A DNA stretch of 64,000 nucleotides from Haematococcus lacustris (GCA_030144725.1 JASKMD010000013.1:5377588-5441587); one strand, 5' to 3'; positions 9,303 to 21,775 are shown, counted from the stretch's first letter. Translations and numbers: made by a program. Notes: generated from the sequence alone by a model not told the origin.

Positions 9303-9650
9303 TGTTACAGTTCAACTTCAGACCTGGTATGCATGAGATTTGAATGCGCTTGCAAGTCTTTTTAGCCTTGCATGCGTGAGATGTGACTTTCGGTTTACTT
9401 AAGCTGAGACCAACCAGGCCTTGGGGAGTTTTTAGATGAGATTGGGGATCACTGATTTGAGAGCTGAGAAGAATGTAGTTCAAGACTGAGACATGTAAGG
9501 AGGGATCCTGGCTACTCGATGTCTGAAGCGCGCGACTTCCAGAGTACGAAAGCATCAGCAACAGCCACTACGTAGCCACTACCACTGTCGGAATAGATTC
9601 TGGCCTCCGTCGCCAGCCATGTATACTGCTGCCCCGGCTATACTCTAACA
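9303..9650 (+). repeat. Right LTR of outer element
   Basis: 348 bp, with terminal inverted TGTTA...TAACA. The flank beyond is LINE reverse-transcriptase sequence in minus orientation. Confidence 0.9.
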
Positions 9651-9917
9651 CCAGGGCTGCGGCCTCTCCTAGGTGTTGCGCCGCCTGCACCTCAGCCTCC
9701 CCCTCTCGCTCCATCTGCACCAGCTGCCGCACGAGATGAGCCCTGGCCACTGCCCCCGCCTTCTCCCTGCGCTGCTGCAGGTCACGCTGCGCGCGGCGCT
9801 GGGCCCGCAGGAAGTGCTGGGCACGCATGGCCAGGCCCTGCTTGATGCGGGCCCACCTTGCCCTGTGCCCATCCCTTGGCAGCCCCAGCTGACTCACAGC
9901 CTCGTGGTGTAGGGCCT
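9651..9917 (-). pseudogene. LINE RT fragment, unit 0, interrupted by LTR element
   Basis: The minus strand encodes EALHHEAVSQLGLPRDGHRA and the following Arg/Gln-rich linker between endonuclease and RT. It stops at ...LGEAAAL where the outer LTR at 9650 begins. The rest of this fragment should lie left of the window. Confidence 0.85.
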
Positions 9918-12161
9918 CCTCTCCCTGGCAGCCTCTGACCCACAGCCTGCTGGCAGACCCCTCCCACGGCCTCAGCACGTGGGTCATCACCGGCCCCACC
10001 GCCCCCCCTCGCGAGGCATTAGCCCGCGGCTGCAAGCTCACGTGGCGGCCTGGCTGAGCTCAAGCTATTGCGTGCGGTGCCCCCCGCTAGCCAGTCCTTG
10101 TTCTCGGTGCTGGCGGAACCGTTGTGGTACAACGCACAAGTCCGCATGAACCCAGCAGCTAGGGAGGCAGCAGCTAAGCAGGGTTGGACCCACGTCCGCC
10201 ACGTGAGGGAGGCCCTGCATAGCACCCAGCTGGAGGGGGAGCCCCGCTGGGCTGCTGACCTGGTCAGGGCTTGCCTCCCCGAGCCCTGGCAGGGCATGGT
10301 GGACCGCCTGCAGCCTCCACAGCCGGTTTGGCAGTGCCTGAAGGTTGGGCCAGGGGTGGGGTTTGTGATGCGGCGCACCCCCATGCTGCTGCCCTCCCAT
10401 TGGGTGGGCCCCAACGGCCGCCTCTACCCACTCGAACCCACAGGGCAGGGGCCCCTAGGGGCAGTCTGGGCGGAGGAGGGGGCGCCATGGGAGCCAGCAG
10501 CGGTGGCCTCGCTCAACAAACCCAGCTACAGGCTGACTCCGGAGGAGCGAGCCCCCACCTCCGCCCTCTACCCGCCCAGGGTCACGTGGCGCAGGAGCAG
10601 GCTCAGGGGCAGGAGCAAGGAGGAGCCAGGGGGGTGGGCAGTGGAGGGGGGCGGGCAAGGGGTCAGGGCGGGGGCAGGGGCGAGGGCGTGGAGGAGGTGG
10701 AGGGCGTAGGGGAGCAGGGGGCGGGGCGGGCGGGCAGGCTGCCGACCTTGCTGAGGAGGGGACTGACACCAAGCCTAAGGAGGAGTGGCTCTTGCGCCCC
10801 TGGGCTCACCTGCAGCTGGACCCTCAGGTGTGGGGCATGGGCACCACCACCCTGCTGGACTTCTCTGTCAAGCATGCCAGGGTGCGCCTCCACCAGCTCC
10901 AGCGCGTCAGTGCCGACCCCCTCTACCCACCCAGTGGGGGCCTGTGGCCAGCGCTGTGGGGTGTGCGCCCCCCCCGGGCAGCGGGCGAACCGGAGGTGGC
11001 AGCGGTGGCTGATGGAGCCCTGAGGGAGTTGGAGCTCAAGTGGGAGGCCAGCGCGCAGCAGGTGGCAGGCCAGGGGGCAGCGGGGGAGCGGGAGCAGCAG
11101 GGCAGGGATGTGGAGGAGCGGCTCCCCGAGGAGGTGCAGGGCAGCCAACCGCCTCGCTGGCTTGACACCTCCGCCAGGGCGCACTAGCGACCCTCGCCGC
11201 AGATGAGGGCGGCCCAGCAGGCTGAGCGGCAGCTGGAGGCCCAGCAGCGGCGTGGGGGCAGGCAGCCAGTTGCTCAGCCCGCTCCCCGGGCCGACACCGT
11301 GGACCAGTTGGCTGTGGGTGTTCAGGCGGGCCAGCCGTGTGCGAAGGTGTGGAAGGAGCTGCTAGACCCCACCCTCCGTCGGGAGCACGTCATCGTGGCC
11401 TGGCGGGTGCTTCACGCCAGCCTCATGGTCGGTGCCTTGTGGGGTCACATCCTCAAGGGGGCGGCTGCCCCGGGCTCGTCCGCCTGCCGCTTCTGCTAGC
11501 CGGGGCACCTAGAGACTCTCACCCACGCCTTCCTGACCTGCCCCGCCGTGGTCCTAGCCGGGGAGTGGGTGCTGGACGTGTACGGCCGCCTCACAGGCAC
11601 CCGCCCCCCCTCAGGCGAGGCCATGCTGCTCCTCAGTGGTCGCCCCACCCGTGGCGAGGCCCCCCCCTTCCAGCCCCCTGACAACCTGCTGTGGCTGCGG
11701 CTGCGCGTTGCCTACCTGGGCGCAGTGTGGCGCCTCCGCAGCTGAGGAGCCGCTACAGCCCTGCGGCCACAGCAGGTGGCGAGGCGGGTAGTGGAGGAGG
11801 TCATCTCCACCCTCACCACGGCCGTCAAGCGTGACGGGCATCGGGTGGAGAGGGACGTCCGCGTGGCCTCTGCGGCGCTGTGCCCTCCACCTGGTTCAAG
11901 GGAAAGGACCCGGAGCTGGACGCTGCCCATTTCGACCAGCTGTGGCCCGAGGCGTCGGGGGCCTGGTTTTCCAAGCAGCCTAGGAGGGAGCGGAGGGGAG
12001 GGCAGGAGGGGGCAGAGGGGAGGGTTGGGGCAGGAGGAGTGGAGGAGGAGAGGGCAGCAGGGAGGGCTAGGCAGGGGGAGGGCAGGGCGCAGGGGGGGGG
12101 AGAGCTAGTGGTTCGCCTCTCCTTGCAGTGGCCCGTCCCCTTCCCCGTCGACCCAGCCTGA
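9918..12161 (+). pseudogene. LINE ORF2 C-terminal fragment, macrosatellite unit 1
   Basis: Post-RT part of LINE ORF2: PLWYN motif (SVLAEPLWYNAQVRM), a Gly/Arg-rich stretch, the [15 protein letters not shown] motif, then the zinc-binding region near ACRFC.PGHLETLTHAFLTC (the zf-RVT type found at the C-terminus of many L1-like ORF2 proteins). Broken by TAG at 11185-11187 and 11497-11499 (both Gln codons in other copies), TGA at 11743-11745 and frame changes in the Gly/Arg stretch. No RT core is attached. Confidence 0.85.
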
Positions 12162-12605
12162 GCTGCAGGGTTGCTGGTGGGGGCTTAGTGCGTTCCGTGG
12201 GTGGGGTGGGCTAGGCTTCGGGCGGTTGACTGGATGTCAGGGGACCCGGGGCTCAGATGGTCTTGGGGTGAGTGTTGGGGGTAGGGTTTCTAAGTTTCAG
12301 GTCGAGGGGCGGGGTTTAGGCTCGTGTGGGTAGTTTTATGGGGAGGGTCTGAGGAGGTGTGTAGAGCTAGGGTGGAGGGCGTTGGTGTGGGGGAGTGTCT
12401 TGACGTTGTCCTAGGTAGGGGGTTGCTTGGGTTGTGTGGACTTTTGCTTGGGGTATGTAAACCTTTCCTTGGGGTGTGTGGACGGGGTTTGGATGGGGTG
12501 TTTGGATGGGGTGCTTGGGGATCGTGTATGGGGAAACCTTGTTTGATGTAGTCTTCCCTTTTCTTCTTTTCTTTAGTCACTCTCACTCTCTTGTAATGCT
12601 CCTCC
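12162..12605 (+). other. LINE 3' UTR, unit 1
   Basis: A G/T-rich strand with repeated 'ttggggtgtg' and 'ttggatggggtg' words, ending 'ctcttgtaatgctcctcc' and, a few bases on, a short A-run. A 37-bp copy of the same terminus with A12 at 56352-56392 supports this as the LINE 3' end. No gene. Confidence 0.75.
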
Positions 12606-12658
12606 ATAGACAAAAAGGGGCGGGAGCAAGGAGGAGCCAGGGCGGTTGGCAGGTGACC

Positions 12659-13870
12659 TGAATTGGCTCGTGGCCCCCCGGTGCAGCAGGCGAGCCCAGC
12701 GCACATGCCCCTCCCGGCAGAACCCCATGGCCTCCATTGTGTCTTGGAGCAAGCCCCAGGACACGTTGTCATAGGCCCCCGCTAGGTCCAGCAACAACCG
12801 CCAGGCTGGGCTGCCCCGCTGCTACAGGTGCTCCAGCAGGCCCAGGTGGAACTGCACGCTGCCGCTGATGTCCCTGCCAAGGATGAAGGCTGATTGAGGG
12901 GGGGACACCAGCAGGTCCAAGGGCAGCTGCAGCCGGTCCTCCACTGCCCTGGCCACCAGGCGCACGTCGCAGTTGAGGAGCGTGATGGGGCGGTAGCCGG
13001 CCACCTGGTCCCTCGGCTTGCCAGCCTCGGGCACGAGGGTGATGATGCCTGTCAGGAACTCTGCCAGGGGGGCAGGGTGAGCGGTGTCTGCTAGGGCATC
13101 TTGCAACATGGAATGCAGCGGCCGCCCCAGCTGCACCCACAGCCGGTCATAGACCTCCATGGGCAGCCCATCTAGCCCCGGGGCCTTGCTGTGCGCGCAG
13201 CCTTTCAGAGCCCGGCCCAGCTCCTCCTCCGATAGCATAGGGCTGCCATCGGGGCCCTCGGCAGCTCTGGTCTGGGTGGGGGTGAGGTGGGAGGTGAGGC
13301 TGCCCAGCAGCGTGGCGCGCGCAGCTGTGTCCACCGGCTTGGCTGCGTAGACTCCGGCGGGCTCTGCGGCTGAGTAGTGCTGCTGGAAAGCCCTGCACGC
13401 TGCCTTCACCCCGGCCGGAGTGGTGAGGTCTGCTGGCTGACCTGGCTGTCCGGGGAGCTGGAGAGAGGAGATGAGGGTGGGGGTGTGCGCGGGCTGGTCG
13501 CGATGGTAGAAGTAGAAGGAAGAGCGGTCGCCGTAGTACTGGTCGAGGACTGCGCTGGCCAGCAGGGACCGCTGGGCCCCCTGCTCCCTCGCCCCCACAC
13601 CCGCCAGGGCTGCGGCCTCTCCTAGGTGTTGCGCCGCCTGCACCTCAGCCTCCCCCTCTCGCTCCATCCGCACCAGCTGCCGCACGAGATGAGCCCTGGC
13701 CACTGCCCCCGCCTTCTCCCTGCGCTGCTGCAGGTCATGCTGCGCGCGGCGCTGGGCCCGCAGGAAGTGCTGGGCGCGCATGGCCAGGCCCTGCTTGATG
13801 CGGGCCCACCTTGCCCTGTGCCCATCCCTTGGCAGCCCCAGCTGACTCACAGCCTCGTGGTGTAGGGCCT
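12659..13870 (-). pseudogene. LINE RT fragment, macrosatellite unit 1
   Basis: Minus strand: linker, then RT blocks SKAPGLDGLPMEVYDRLW, FLTGIITLVPEAGKPRDQ, GYRPITLLNCDVRL, QSAFILGRDIS, a TAG at 12822-12824 (Gln in copy B), LLDLAGAYDNVSW, and RGATSQ, where homology to ORF2 ends. It therefore lacks the YADD catalytic block and cannot be an active RT. The open frame continues rightward past 13870, but those first 41 residues are antisense to the neighbouring C-terminal fragment. Confidence 0.88.
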
Positions 13871-16114
13871 CCTCTCCCTGGCAGCCTCTGACCCACAGCC
13901 TGCTGGCAGACCCCTCCCACGGCCTCAGCACGTGGGTCATCACCGGCCCCACCGCCCCCCCTCGCGAGGCATTAGCCCGCGGCTGCAAGCTCACGTGGCG
14001 GCCTGGCTGAGCTCAAGCTATTGCGTGCGGTGCCCCCCGCTAGCCAGTCCTTGTTCTCGGTGCTGGCGGAACCGTTGTGGTACAACGCACAAGTCCGCAT
14101 GAACCCAGCAGCTAGGGAGGCAGCAGCTAAGCAGGGTTGGACCCACGTCCGCCACGTGAGGGAGGCCCTGCATAGCACCCAGCTGGAGGGGGAGCCCCGC
14201 TGGGCTGCTGACCTGGTCAGGGCTTGCCTCCCCGAGCCCTGGCAGGGCATGGTGGACCGCCTGCAGCCTCCACAGCCGGTTTGGCAGTGCCTGAAGGTTG
14301 GGCCAGGGGTGGGGTTTGTGATGCGGCGCACCCCCATGCTGCTGCCCTCCCATTGGGTGGGCCCCAACGGCCGCCTCTACCCACTCGAACCCACAGGGCA
14401 GGGGCCCCTAGGGGCAGTCTGGGCGGAGGAGGGGGCGCCATGGGAGCCAGCAGCGGTGGCCTCGCTCAACAAGCCCAGCTACAGGCTGACTCCGGAGGAG
14501 CGAGCCCCCACCTCCGCCCTCTACCCGCCCAGGGTCACGTGGCGCAGGAGCAGGCTCAGGGGCAGGAGCAAGGAGGAGCCAGGGGGGTGGGCAGTGGAGG
14601 GGGGCGGGCAAGGGGTCAGGGCGGGGGCAGGGGCGAGGGCGTGGAGGAGGTGGAGGGCGTAGGGGAGCAGGGGGCGGGGCGGGCGGGCAGGCTGCCGACC
14701 TTGCTGAGGAGGGGACTGACACCAAGCCTAAGGAGGAGTGGCTCTTGCGCCCCTGGGCTCACCTGCAGCTGGACCCTCAGGTGTGGGGCATGGGCACCAC
14801 CACCCTGCTGGACTTCTCTGTCAAGCATGCCAGGGTGCGCCTCCACCAGCTCCAGCGCGTCAGTGCCGACCCCCTCTACCCACCCAGTGGGGGCCTGTGG
14901 CCTGCGCTGTGGGGTGTGCGCCCCCCCCGGGCAGCGGGCGAACCGGAGGTGGCAGCGGTGGCTGATGGAGCCCTGAGGGAGCTGGAGCTCAAGTGGGAGG
15001 CCAGCGCGCAGCAGGTGGCAGGCCAGGGGGCAGCGGGGGAGCGGGAGCAGCAGGGCAGGGATGTGGAGGAGCGGCTCCCCGAGGAGGTGCAGGGCAGCCA
15101 ACCGCCTCGCTGGCTTGACACCTCCGCCAGGGCGCACTAGCGACCCTCGCCGCAGATGAGGGCGGCCCAGCAGGCTGAGCGGTAGCTGGAGGCCCAGCAG
15201 CGGCGTGGGGGCAGGCAGCCAGTTGCTCAGCCCGCTCCCCGGGCCGACACCGTGGACCAGTTGGCTGTGGGTGTTCAGGCGGGCCAGCCGTGTGCGAAGG
15301 TGTGGAAGGAGCTGCTAGACCCCACCCTCCGTCGGGAGCACGTCATCGTGGCCTGGCGGGTGCTTCACGCCAGCCTCATGGTCGGTGCCTTGTGGGGTCA
15401 CATCCTCAAGGGGGCGGCTGCCCCGGGCTCGTCCGCCTGCCGCTTCTGCTAGCCGGGGCACCTAGAGACTCTCACCCACGCCTTCCTGACCTGCCCCGCC
15501 GTGGTCCTAGCCGGGGAGTGGGTGCTGGACGTGTACGGCCGCCTCACAGGCACCCGCCCCCCCTCAGGCGAGGCCATGCTGCTCCTCAGTGGTCGCCCCA
15601 CCCGTGGCGAGGCCCCCCCCTTCCAGCCCCCTGACAGCCTGCTGTGGCTTCGGCTGCGCGTTGCCTACCTGGGCGCAGTGTGGCGCCTCCGCAGCTGAGG
15701 AGCCGCTACAGCCCTGCGGCCACAGCAGGTGGCGAGGCGGGTAGTGGAGGAGGTCATCTCCACCCTCACCACGGCCGTCAAGCGTGACGGGCATCGGGTG
15801 GAGAGGGACGTCCGCGTGGCCTCTGCGGCGCTGTGCCCTCCACCTGGTTCAAGGGAAAGGACCCGGAGCTGGACGCTGCCCATTTCGACCAGCTGTGGCC
15901 CGAGGCGTCGGGGGCCTGGTTTTCCAAGCAGCCTAGGAGGGAGCGGAGGGGAGGGCAGGAGGGGGCAGAGGGGAGGGTTGGGGCAGGAGGAGTGGAGGAG
16001 GAGAGGGCAGCAGGGAGGGCTAGGCAGGGGGAGGGCAGGGCGCAGGGGGGGGGAGAGCTAGTGGTTCGCCTCTCCTTGCAGTGGCCCGTCCCCTTCCCCG
16101 TCGACCCAGCCTGA
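13871..16114 (+). pseudogene. LINE ORF2 C-terminal fragment, unit 2
   Basis: Same content as unit 1. Stops: TAG at 15138-15140, 15183-15185 and 15450-15452, each at a Gln codon of sister copies, and TGA at 15696-15698. The zinc region is otherwise conserved. Confidence 0.85.
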
Positions 16115-16558
16115 GCTGCAGGGTTGCTGGTGGGGGCTTAGTGCGTTCCGTGGGTGGGGTGGGCTAGGCTTCGGGCGGTTGACTGGATGTCAGGGGACCC
16201 GGGGCTCAGATGGTCTTGGGGTGAGTGTTGGGGGTAGGGTTTCTAAGTTTCAGGTCGAGGGGCGGGGCTTAGGCTCGTGTGGGTAGTTTTGTGGGGAGGG
16301 TCTGAGGAGGTGTGTAGAGCTAGGGTGGAGGGCGTTGGTGTGGGGGAGTGTCTTGACGTTGTCCTAGGTAGGGGGTTGCTTGGGTTGTGTGGACTTTTGC
16401 TTGGGGGTGTAAACCTTTCCTTGGGGTGTGTGGACGGGGTTTGGATGGGGTGTTTGGATGGGGTGCTTGGGGATCGTGTATGGGGAAACCTTGTTTGATG
16501 TAGTCTTCCCTTTTCTTCTTTTCTTTGGTCACTCTCACTCTCTTGTAATGCTCCTCCA
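16115..16558 (+). other. LINE 3' UTR, unit 2
   Basis: As unit 1, with a 2-bp shorter 'cttgggggtgtaaacc' variant, which largely accounts for the shorter period of this unit. Confidence 0.75.
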
Positions 16559-16613
16559 TAGACAAAAAGGGGCGGGAGCAAGGAGGAGCCAGGGCGGTTG
16601 GCAGGGGACCTGA

Positions 16614-17822
16614 CCTGGCTCGTGGCCCCCCGGTGCAGCAGGCGAGCCCAGCGCACATGCCCCTCCCGGCAGAACCCCATGGCCTCCATTGTGTCTTGGA
16701 GCAAGCCCCAGGACACGTTGTCATAGGCCCCCGCTAGGTCCAGCAACAACAGCCAGGCTGGGCTGCCCCGCTGCTACAGGTGCTCCAGCAGGCCCAGGTG
16801 GAACTGCACGCTGCCGCTGATGTCCCTGCCAAGGATGAAGGCTGATTGAGGGGGGGACACCAGCAGGTCCAAGGGCAGCTGCAGCCGGTCCTCCACTGCC
16901 CTGGCCACCAGGCGCACATCGCAGTTGAGGAGCGTGATGGGGCGGTAGCCGGCCACCTGGTCCCTCGGCTTGCCAGCCTCGGGCACGAGGGTGATGATGC
17001 CTGTCAGGAACTCTGCCAGGGGGGCAGGGTGAGCGGTGTCTGCTAGGGCCTCTTGCAACATGGAATGCAGCGGCCGCCCCATCTGCACCCACAGCCGGTC
17101 ATAGCCCTCCATGGGCAGCCCATCTAGCCCCGGGGCCTTGCTGTGCGCGCAGCCTTTCAGAGCCCGGCCCAGCTCCTCCTCCGATAGCATAGGGCTGCCA
17201 TCGGGGCCCTCGGCAGCTCTGGTCTGGGTGGGGGTGAGGTGGGAGGTGAGGCTGCCCAGCAGCGTGGCGCGCGCAGCTGTGTCCACCGGCTTGGCTGCGT
17301 AGACTCCGGCGGGCTCTGCGGCTGAGTAGTGCTGCTGGAAAGCCCTGCACGCTGCCTTCACCCCGGCCGGAGTGGTGAGGTCTGCTGGCTGACCTGGCTG
17401 TCCGGGGAGCTGGAGAGAGGAGATGAGGGTGGGGGTGTGCGCGGGCTGGTCGCGATGGTAGAAGTAGAAGGAAGAGCGGTCGCCGTAGTACTGGTCGAGG
17501 ACTGCGCTGGCCAGCAGGGACCGCTGGGCCCCCTGCTCCCTCGCCCCCACACCCGCCAGGGCTGCGGCCTCTCCTAGGTGTTGCGCCGCCTGCACCTCAG
17601 CCTCCCCCTCTCGCTCCATCCGCACCAGCTGCCGCACGAGATGAGCCCTGGCCACTGCCCCCGCCTTCTCCCTGCGCTGCTGCAGGTCACGCTGCGCGCG
17701 GCGCTGGGCCCGCAGGAAGTGCTGGGCACGCATGGCCAGGCCCTGCTTGATGCGGGCCCACCTTGCCCTGTGCCCATCCCTTGGCAGCCCCAGCTGACTC
17801 ACAGCCTCGTGGTGTAGGGCCT
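16614..17822 (-). pseudogene. LINE RT fragment, unit 2
   Basis: Same span as in unit 1, ending at RGATSQ with TAG at 16774-16776. Substitutions include PMEGYDRLWVQMG where others have PMEVYDRLWVQLG. Confidence 0.88.
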
Positions 17823-20066
17823 CCTCTCCCTGGCAGCCTCTGACCCACAGCCTGCTGGCAGACCCCTCCCACGGCCTCAGCACGTGGGTCATCACCGGCC
17901 CCACCGCCCCCCCTCGCGAGGCATTAGCCCGCGGCTGCAAGCTCACGTGGCGGCCTGGCTGAGCTCAAGCTATTGCGTGCGGTGCCCCCCGCTAGCCAGT
18001 CCTTGTTCTCGGTGCTGGCGGAACCGTTGTGGTACAACGCACAAGTCCGCATGAACCCAGCAGCTAGGGAGGCAGCAGCTAAGCAGGGTTGGACCCACGT
18101 CCGCCACGTGAGGGAGGCCCTGCATAGCACCCAGCTGGAGGGGGAGCCCCGCTGGGCTGCTGACCTGGTCAGGGCTTGCCTCCCCGAGCCCTGGCAGGGC
18201 ATGGTGGACCGCCTGCAGCCTCCACAGCCGGTTTGGCAGTGCCTGAAGGTTGGGCCAGGGGTGGGGTTTGTGATGCGGCGCACCCCCATGCTGCTGCCCT
18301 CCCATTGGGTGGGCCCCAACGGCCGCCTCTACCCACTCGAACCCACAGGGCAGGGGCCCCTAGGGGCAGTCTGGGCGGAGGAGGGGGCGCCATGGGAGCC
18401 AGCAGCGGTGGCCTCGCTCAACAAGCCCAGCTACAGGCTGACTCCGGAGGAGCGAGCCCCCACCTCCGCCCTCTACCCGCCCAGGGTCACGTGGCGCAGG
18501 AGCAGGCTCAGGGGCAGGAGCAAGGAGGAGCCAGGGGGGTGGGCAGTGGAGGGGGGCGGGCAAGGGGTCAGGGCGGGGGCAGGGGCGAGGGCGTGGAGGA
18601 GGTGGAGGGCGTAGGGGAGCAGGGGGCGGGGCGGGCGGGCAGGCTGCCGACCTTGCTGAGGAGGGGACTGACACCAAGCCTAAGGAGGAGTGGCTCTTGC
18701 GCCCCTGGGCTCACCTGCAGCTGGACCCTCAGGTGTGGGGCATGGGCACCACCACCCTGCTGGACTTCTCTGTCAAGCATGCCAGGGTGCGCCTCCACCA
18801 GCTCCAGCGCGTCAGTGCCGACCCCCTCTACCCACCCAGTGGGGGCCTGTGGCCTGCGCTGTGGGGTGTGCGCCCCCCTCGGGCAGCGGGCGAACCGGAG
18901 GTGGCAGCGGTGGCTGATGGAGCCCTGAGGGAGCTGGAGCTCAAGTGGGAGGCCAGCGCGCAGCAGGTGGCAGGCCAGGGGGCAGCGGGGGAGCGGGAGC
19001 AGCAGGGCAGGGATGTGGAGGAGCGGCTCCCCGAGGAGGTGCAGGGCAGCCAACCGCCTCGCTGGCTTGACACCTCCGCCAGGGCGCACTAGCGACCCTC
19101 GCCGCAGATGAGGGCGGCCCAGCAGGCTGAGCGGCAGCTGGAGGCCCAGCAGCGGCGTGGGGGCAGGCAGCCAGTTGCTCAGCCCGCTCCCCGGGCCGAC
19201 ACCGTGGACCAGCTGGCTGTGGGTGTTCAGGCGGGCCAGCCGTGTGCGAAGGTGTGGAAGGAGCTGCTAGACCCCACCCTCCGTCGGGAGCACGTCATCG
19301 TGGCCTGGCGGGTGCTTCACGCCAGCCTCATGGTCGGTGCCTTGTGGGGTCACATCCTCAAGGGGGCGGCTGCCCCGGGCTCGTCCACCTGCTGCTTCTG
19401 CTAGCCGGGGCACCTAGAGACTCTCACCCACGCCTTCCTGACCTGCCCCGCCGTGGTCCTAGCCGGGGAGTGGGTGCAGGACGTGTACGGCCGCCTCACA
19501 GGCACCCGCCCCCCCTCAGGCGAGGCCATGCTGCTCCTCAGTGGTCGCCCCACCCGTGGCGAGGCCCCCCCCTTCCAGCCCCCTGACAGCCTGCTGTGGC
19601 TGCGGCTGCGCGTTGCCTACCTGGGCGCAGTGTGGCGCCTCCGCAGCCCAGGAGCCGCTACAGCCCTGCGGCCACAGCAGGTGGCGAGGCGGGTAGTGGA
19701 GGAGGTCATCTCCACCCTCACCACGGCCGTCAAGCGTGACGGGCATCGGGTGGAGAGGGACGTCCGCGTGGCCTCTGCGGCGCTGTGCCCTCCACCTGGT
19801 TCAAGGGAAAGGACCCGGAGCTGGACGCTGCCCATTTCGACCAGCTGTGGCCCGAGGCGTCGGGGGCCTGGTTTTCCAAGCAGCCTAGGAGGGAGCGGAG
19901 GGGAGGGCAGGAGGGGGCAGAGGGGAGGGTTGGGGCAGGAGGAGTGGAGGAGGAGAGGGCAGCAGGGAGGGCTAGGCAGGGGGAGGGCAGGGCGCAGGGG
20001 GGGGGAGAGCTAGTGGTTCGCCTCTCCTTGCAGTGGCCCGTCCCCTTCCCCGTCGACCCAGCCTGA
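17823..20066 (+). pseudogene. LINE ORF2 C-terminal fragment, unit 3
   Basis: TAG at 19090-19092 and 19402-19404. The zinc motif is altered (STCCFC). The TGA found in units 1 and 2 is absent here because the codon reads CCA, leaving an open stretch from 19453 to 20013. Confidence 0.85.
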
Positions 20067-20510
20067 GCTGCAGGGTTGCTGGTGGGGGCTTAGTGCGTTC
20101 CGTGGGTGGGGTGGGCTAGGCTTCGGGCGGTTGACTGGATGTCAGGGGACCCGGGGCTCAGATGGTCTTGGGGTGAGTGTTAGGGGTAGGGTTTCTAAGT
20201 TTCAGGTCGAGGGGCGGGGCTTAGGCTCGTGTGGGTAGTTTTGTGGGGAGGGTCTGAGGAGGTGTGTAGAGCTAGGGTGGAGGGCGTTGGTGTGGGGGAG
20301 TGTCTTGACGTTGTCCTAGGTAGGGGGTTGCTTGGGTTGTGTGGACTTTTGCTTGGGGTGTGTAAACCTTTCCTTGGGGTGTGTGGACGGGGTTTGGATG
20401 GGGTGTTTGGATGGGGTGCTTGGGGATCGTGTATGGGGAAACCTTGTTTGATGTAGTCTTCCCTTTTCTTCTTTTCTTTAGTCACTCTCACTCTCTTGTA
20501 ATGCTCCTCC
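20067..20510 (+). other. LINE 3' UTR, unit 3
   Basis: Same G/T-rich tail and terminus as unit 1. No gene. Confidence 0.7.
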
Positions 20511-20566
20511 ATAGACAAAAAGGGGCGGGAGCAAGGAGGAGCCAGGGCGGTTGGCAGGGGACCTGA

Positions 20567-21775
20567 CCTGGCTCGTGGCCCCCCGGTGCAGCAGGCGAGC
20601 CCAGCGCACATGCCCCTCCCGGCAGAACCCCATGGCCTCCATTGTGTCTTGGAGCAAGCCCCAGGACACGTTGTCATAGGCCCCCGCTAGGTCCAGCAAC
20701 AACAGCCAGGCTGGGCTGCCCCGCTGCTACAGGTGCTCCAGCAGGCCCAGGTGGAACTGCACGCTGCCGCTGATGTCCCTGCCAAGGATGAAGGCTGATT
20801 GAGGGGGGGACACCAGCAGGTCCAAGGGCAGCTGCAGCCGGTCCTCCACTGCCCTGGCCACCAGGCGCACGTCGCAGTTGAGGAGCGTGATGGGGCGGTA
20901 GCCGGCCACCTGGTCCCTCGGCTTGCCAGCCTCGGGCACGAGGGTGATGATGCCTGTCAGGAACTCTGCCAGGGGGGCAGGGTGAGCGGTGTCTGCTAGG
21001 GCATCTTGCAACATGGAATGCAGCGGCCGCCCCAGCTGCACCCACAGCCGGTCATAGACCTCCATGGGCAGCCCATCTAGCCCCGGGGCCTTGCTGTGCG
21101 CGCAGCCTTTCAGAGCCCGGCCCAGCTCCTCCTCCGATAGCATAGGGCTGCCATCGGGGCCCTCGGCAGCTCTGGTCTGGGTGGGGGTGAGGTGGGAGGT
21201 GAGGCTGCCCAGCAGCGTGGCGCGCGCAGCTGTGTCCACCGGCTTGGCTGCGTAGACTCCGGCGGGCTCTGCGGCTGAGTAGTGCTGCTGGAAAGCCCTG
21301 CACGCTGCCTTCACCCCGGCCGGAGTGGTGAGGTCTGCTGGCTGACCTGGCTGTCCGGGGAGCTGGAGAGAGGAGATGAGGGTGGGGGTGTGCGCGGGCT
21401 GGTCGCGATGGTAGAAGTAGAAGGAAGAGCGGTCGCCGTAGTACTGGTCGAGGACTGCGCTGGCCAGCAGGGACCGCTGGGCCCCCTGCTCCCTCGCCCC
21501 CACACCCGCCAGGGCTGCGGCCTCTCCTAGGTGTTGCGCCGCCTGCACCTCAGCCTCCCCCTCTCGCTCCATCCGCACCAGCTGCCGCACGAGATGAGCC
21601 CTGGCCACTGCCCCCGCCTTCTCCCTGCGCTGCTGCAGGTCACGCTGCGCGCGGCGCTGGGCCCGCAGAAAGTGCTGGGCACGCATGGCCAGGCCCTGCT
21701 TGATGCGGGCCCACCTTGCCCTGTGCCCATCCCTTGGCAGCCCCAGCTGACTCACAGCCTCGTGGTGTAGGGCCT
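20567..21775 (-). pseudogene. LINE RT fragment, unit 3
   Basis: Linker plus RT blocks up to RGATSQ, with TAG at 20727-20729. No YADD block. Confidence 0.88.

Larger units (their letters stand above)
1..9650 (+). mobile_element. Non-autonomous LTR retrotransposon (outer element), host of a nested chromovirus
   Basis: Direct repeats at 1-174 and 9303-9650 are LTRs; the left one is cut by the window start. A polypurine tract at 9289-9302 just before the right LTR sets plus-strand polarity. The internal sequence (175-1092 and 7324-9302) has no long ORF and keeps only a relic of an integrase zinc-binding region, so the element cannot encode its own movement. A minus-strand autonomous chromovirus (1093-7323) is inserted in its body. 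At 9650 the LTR abuts the interior of a LINE reverse-transcriptase fragment, so this element itself landed in a LINE. The left target-site duplication lies outside the window. Likely a LARD/TRIM-type derivative of a gypsy element. Confidence 0.85.

Noticed and set aside
12290..12772. Thr/Pro-rich minus-strand ORF (HTPSKSPHNPSNPLPRTTSR) in each array unit
   Set aside because: It is the antisense of the LINE 3' UTR joined to an RT frame; low complexity, and no start or domain of its own.
11185..12824. TAG reassigned to glutamine in the nuclear code
   Set aside because: Not adopted as the annotation. Other disabling changes exist (TGA at 11743, Trp to TAG at 27752 and 54522, Leu to TAG at 39859), and gag, pol and LINE ORF1 all end naturally in TAG. 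Methyl-cytosine decay at CAG explains the excess. Kept only as a testable finding.
13871..13994. N-terminal 41 residues (MSLQPRANASRGG...) of the array RT reading frames
   Set aside because: This part is antisense to the plus-strand C-terminal LINE fragment, which reads LLADPSHG...; it is not part of the LINE RT.
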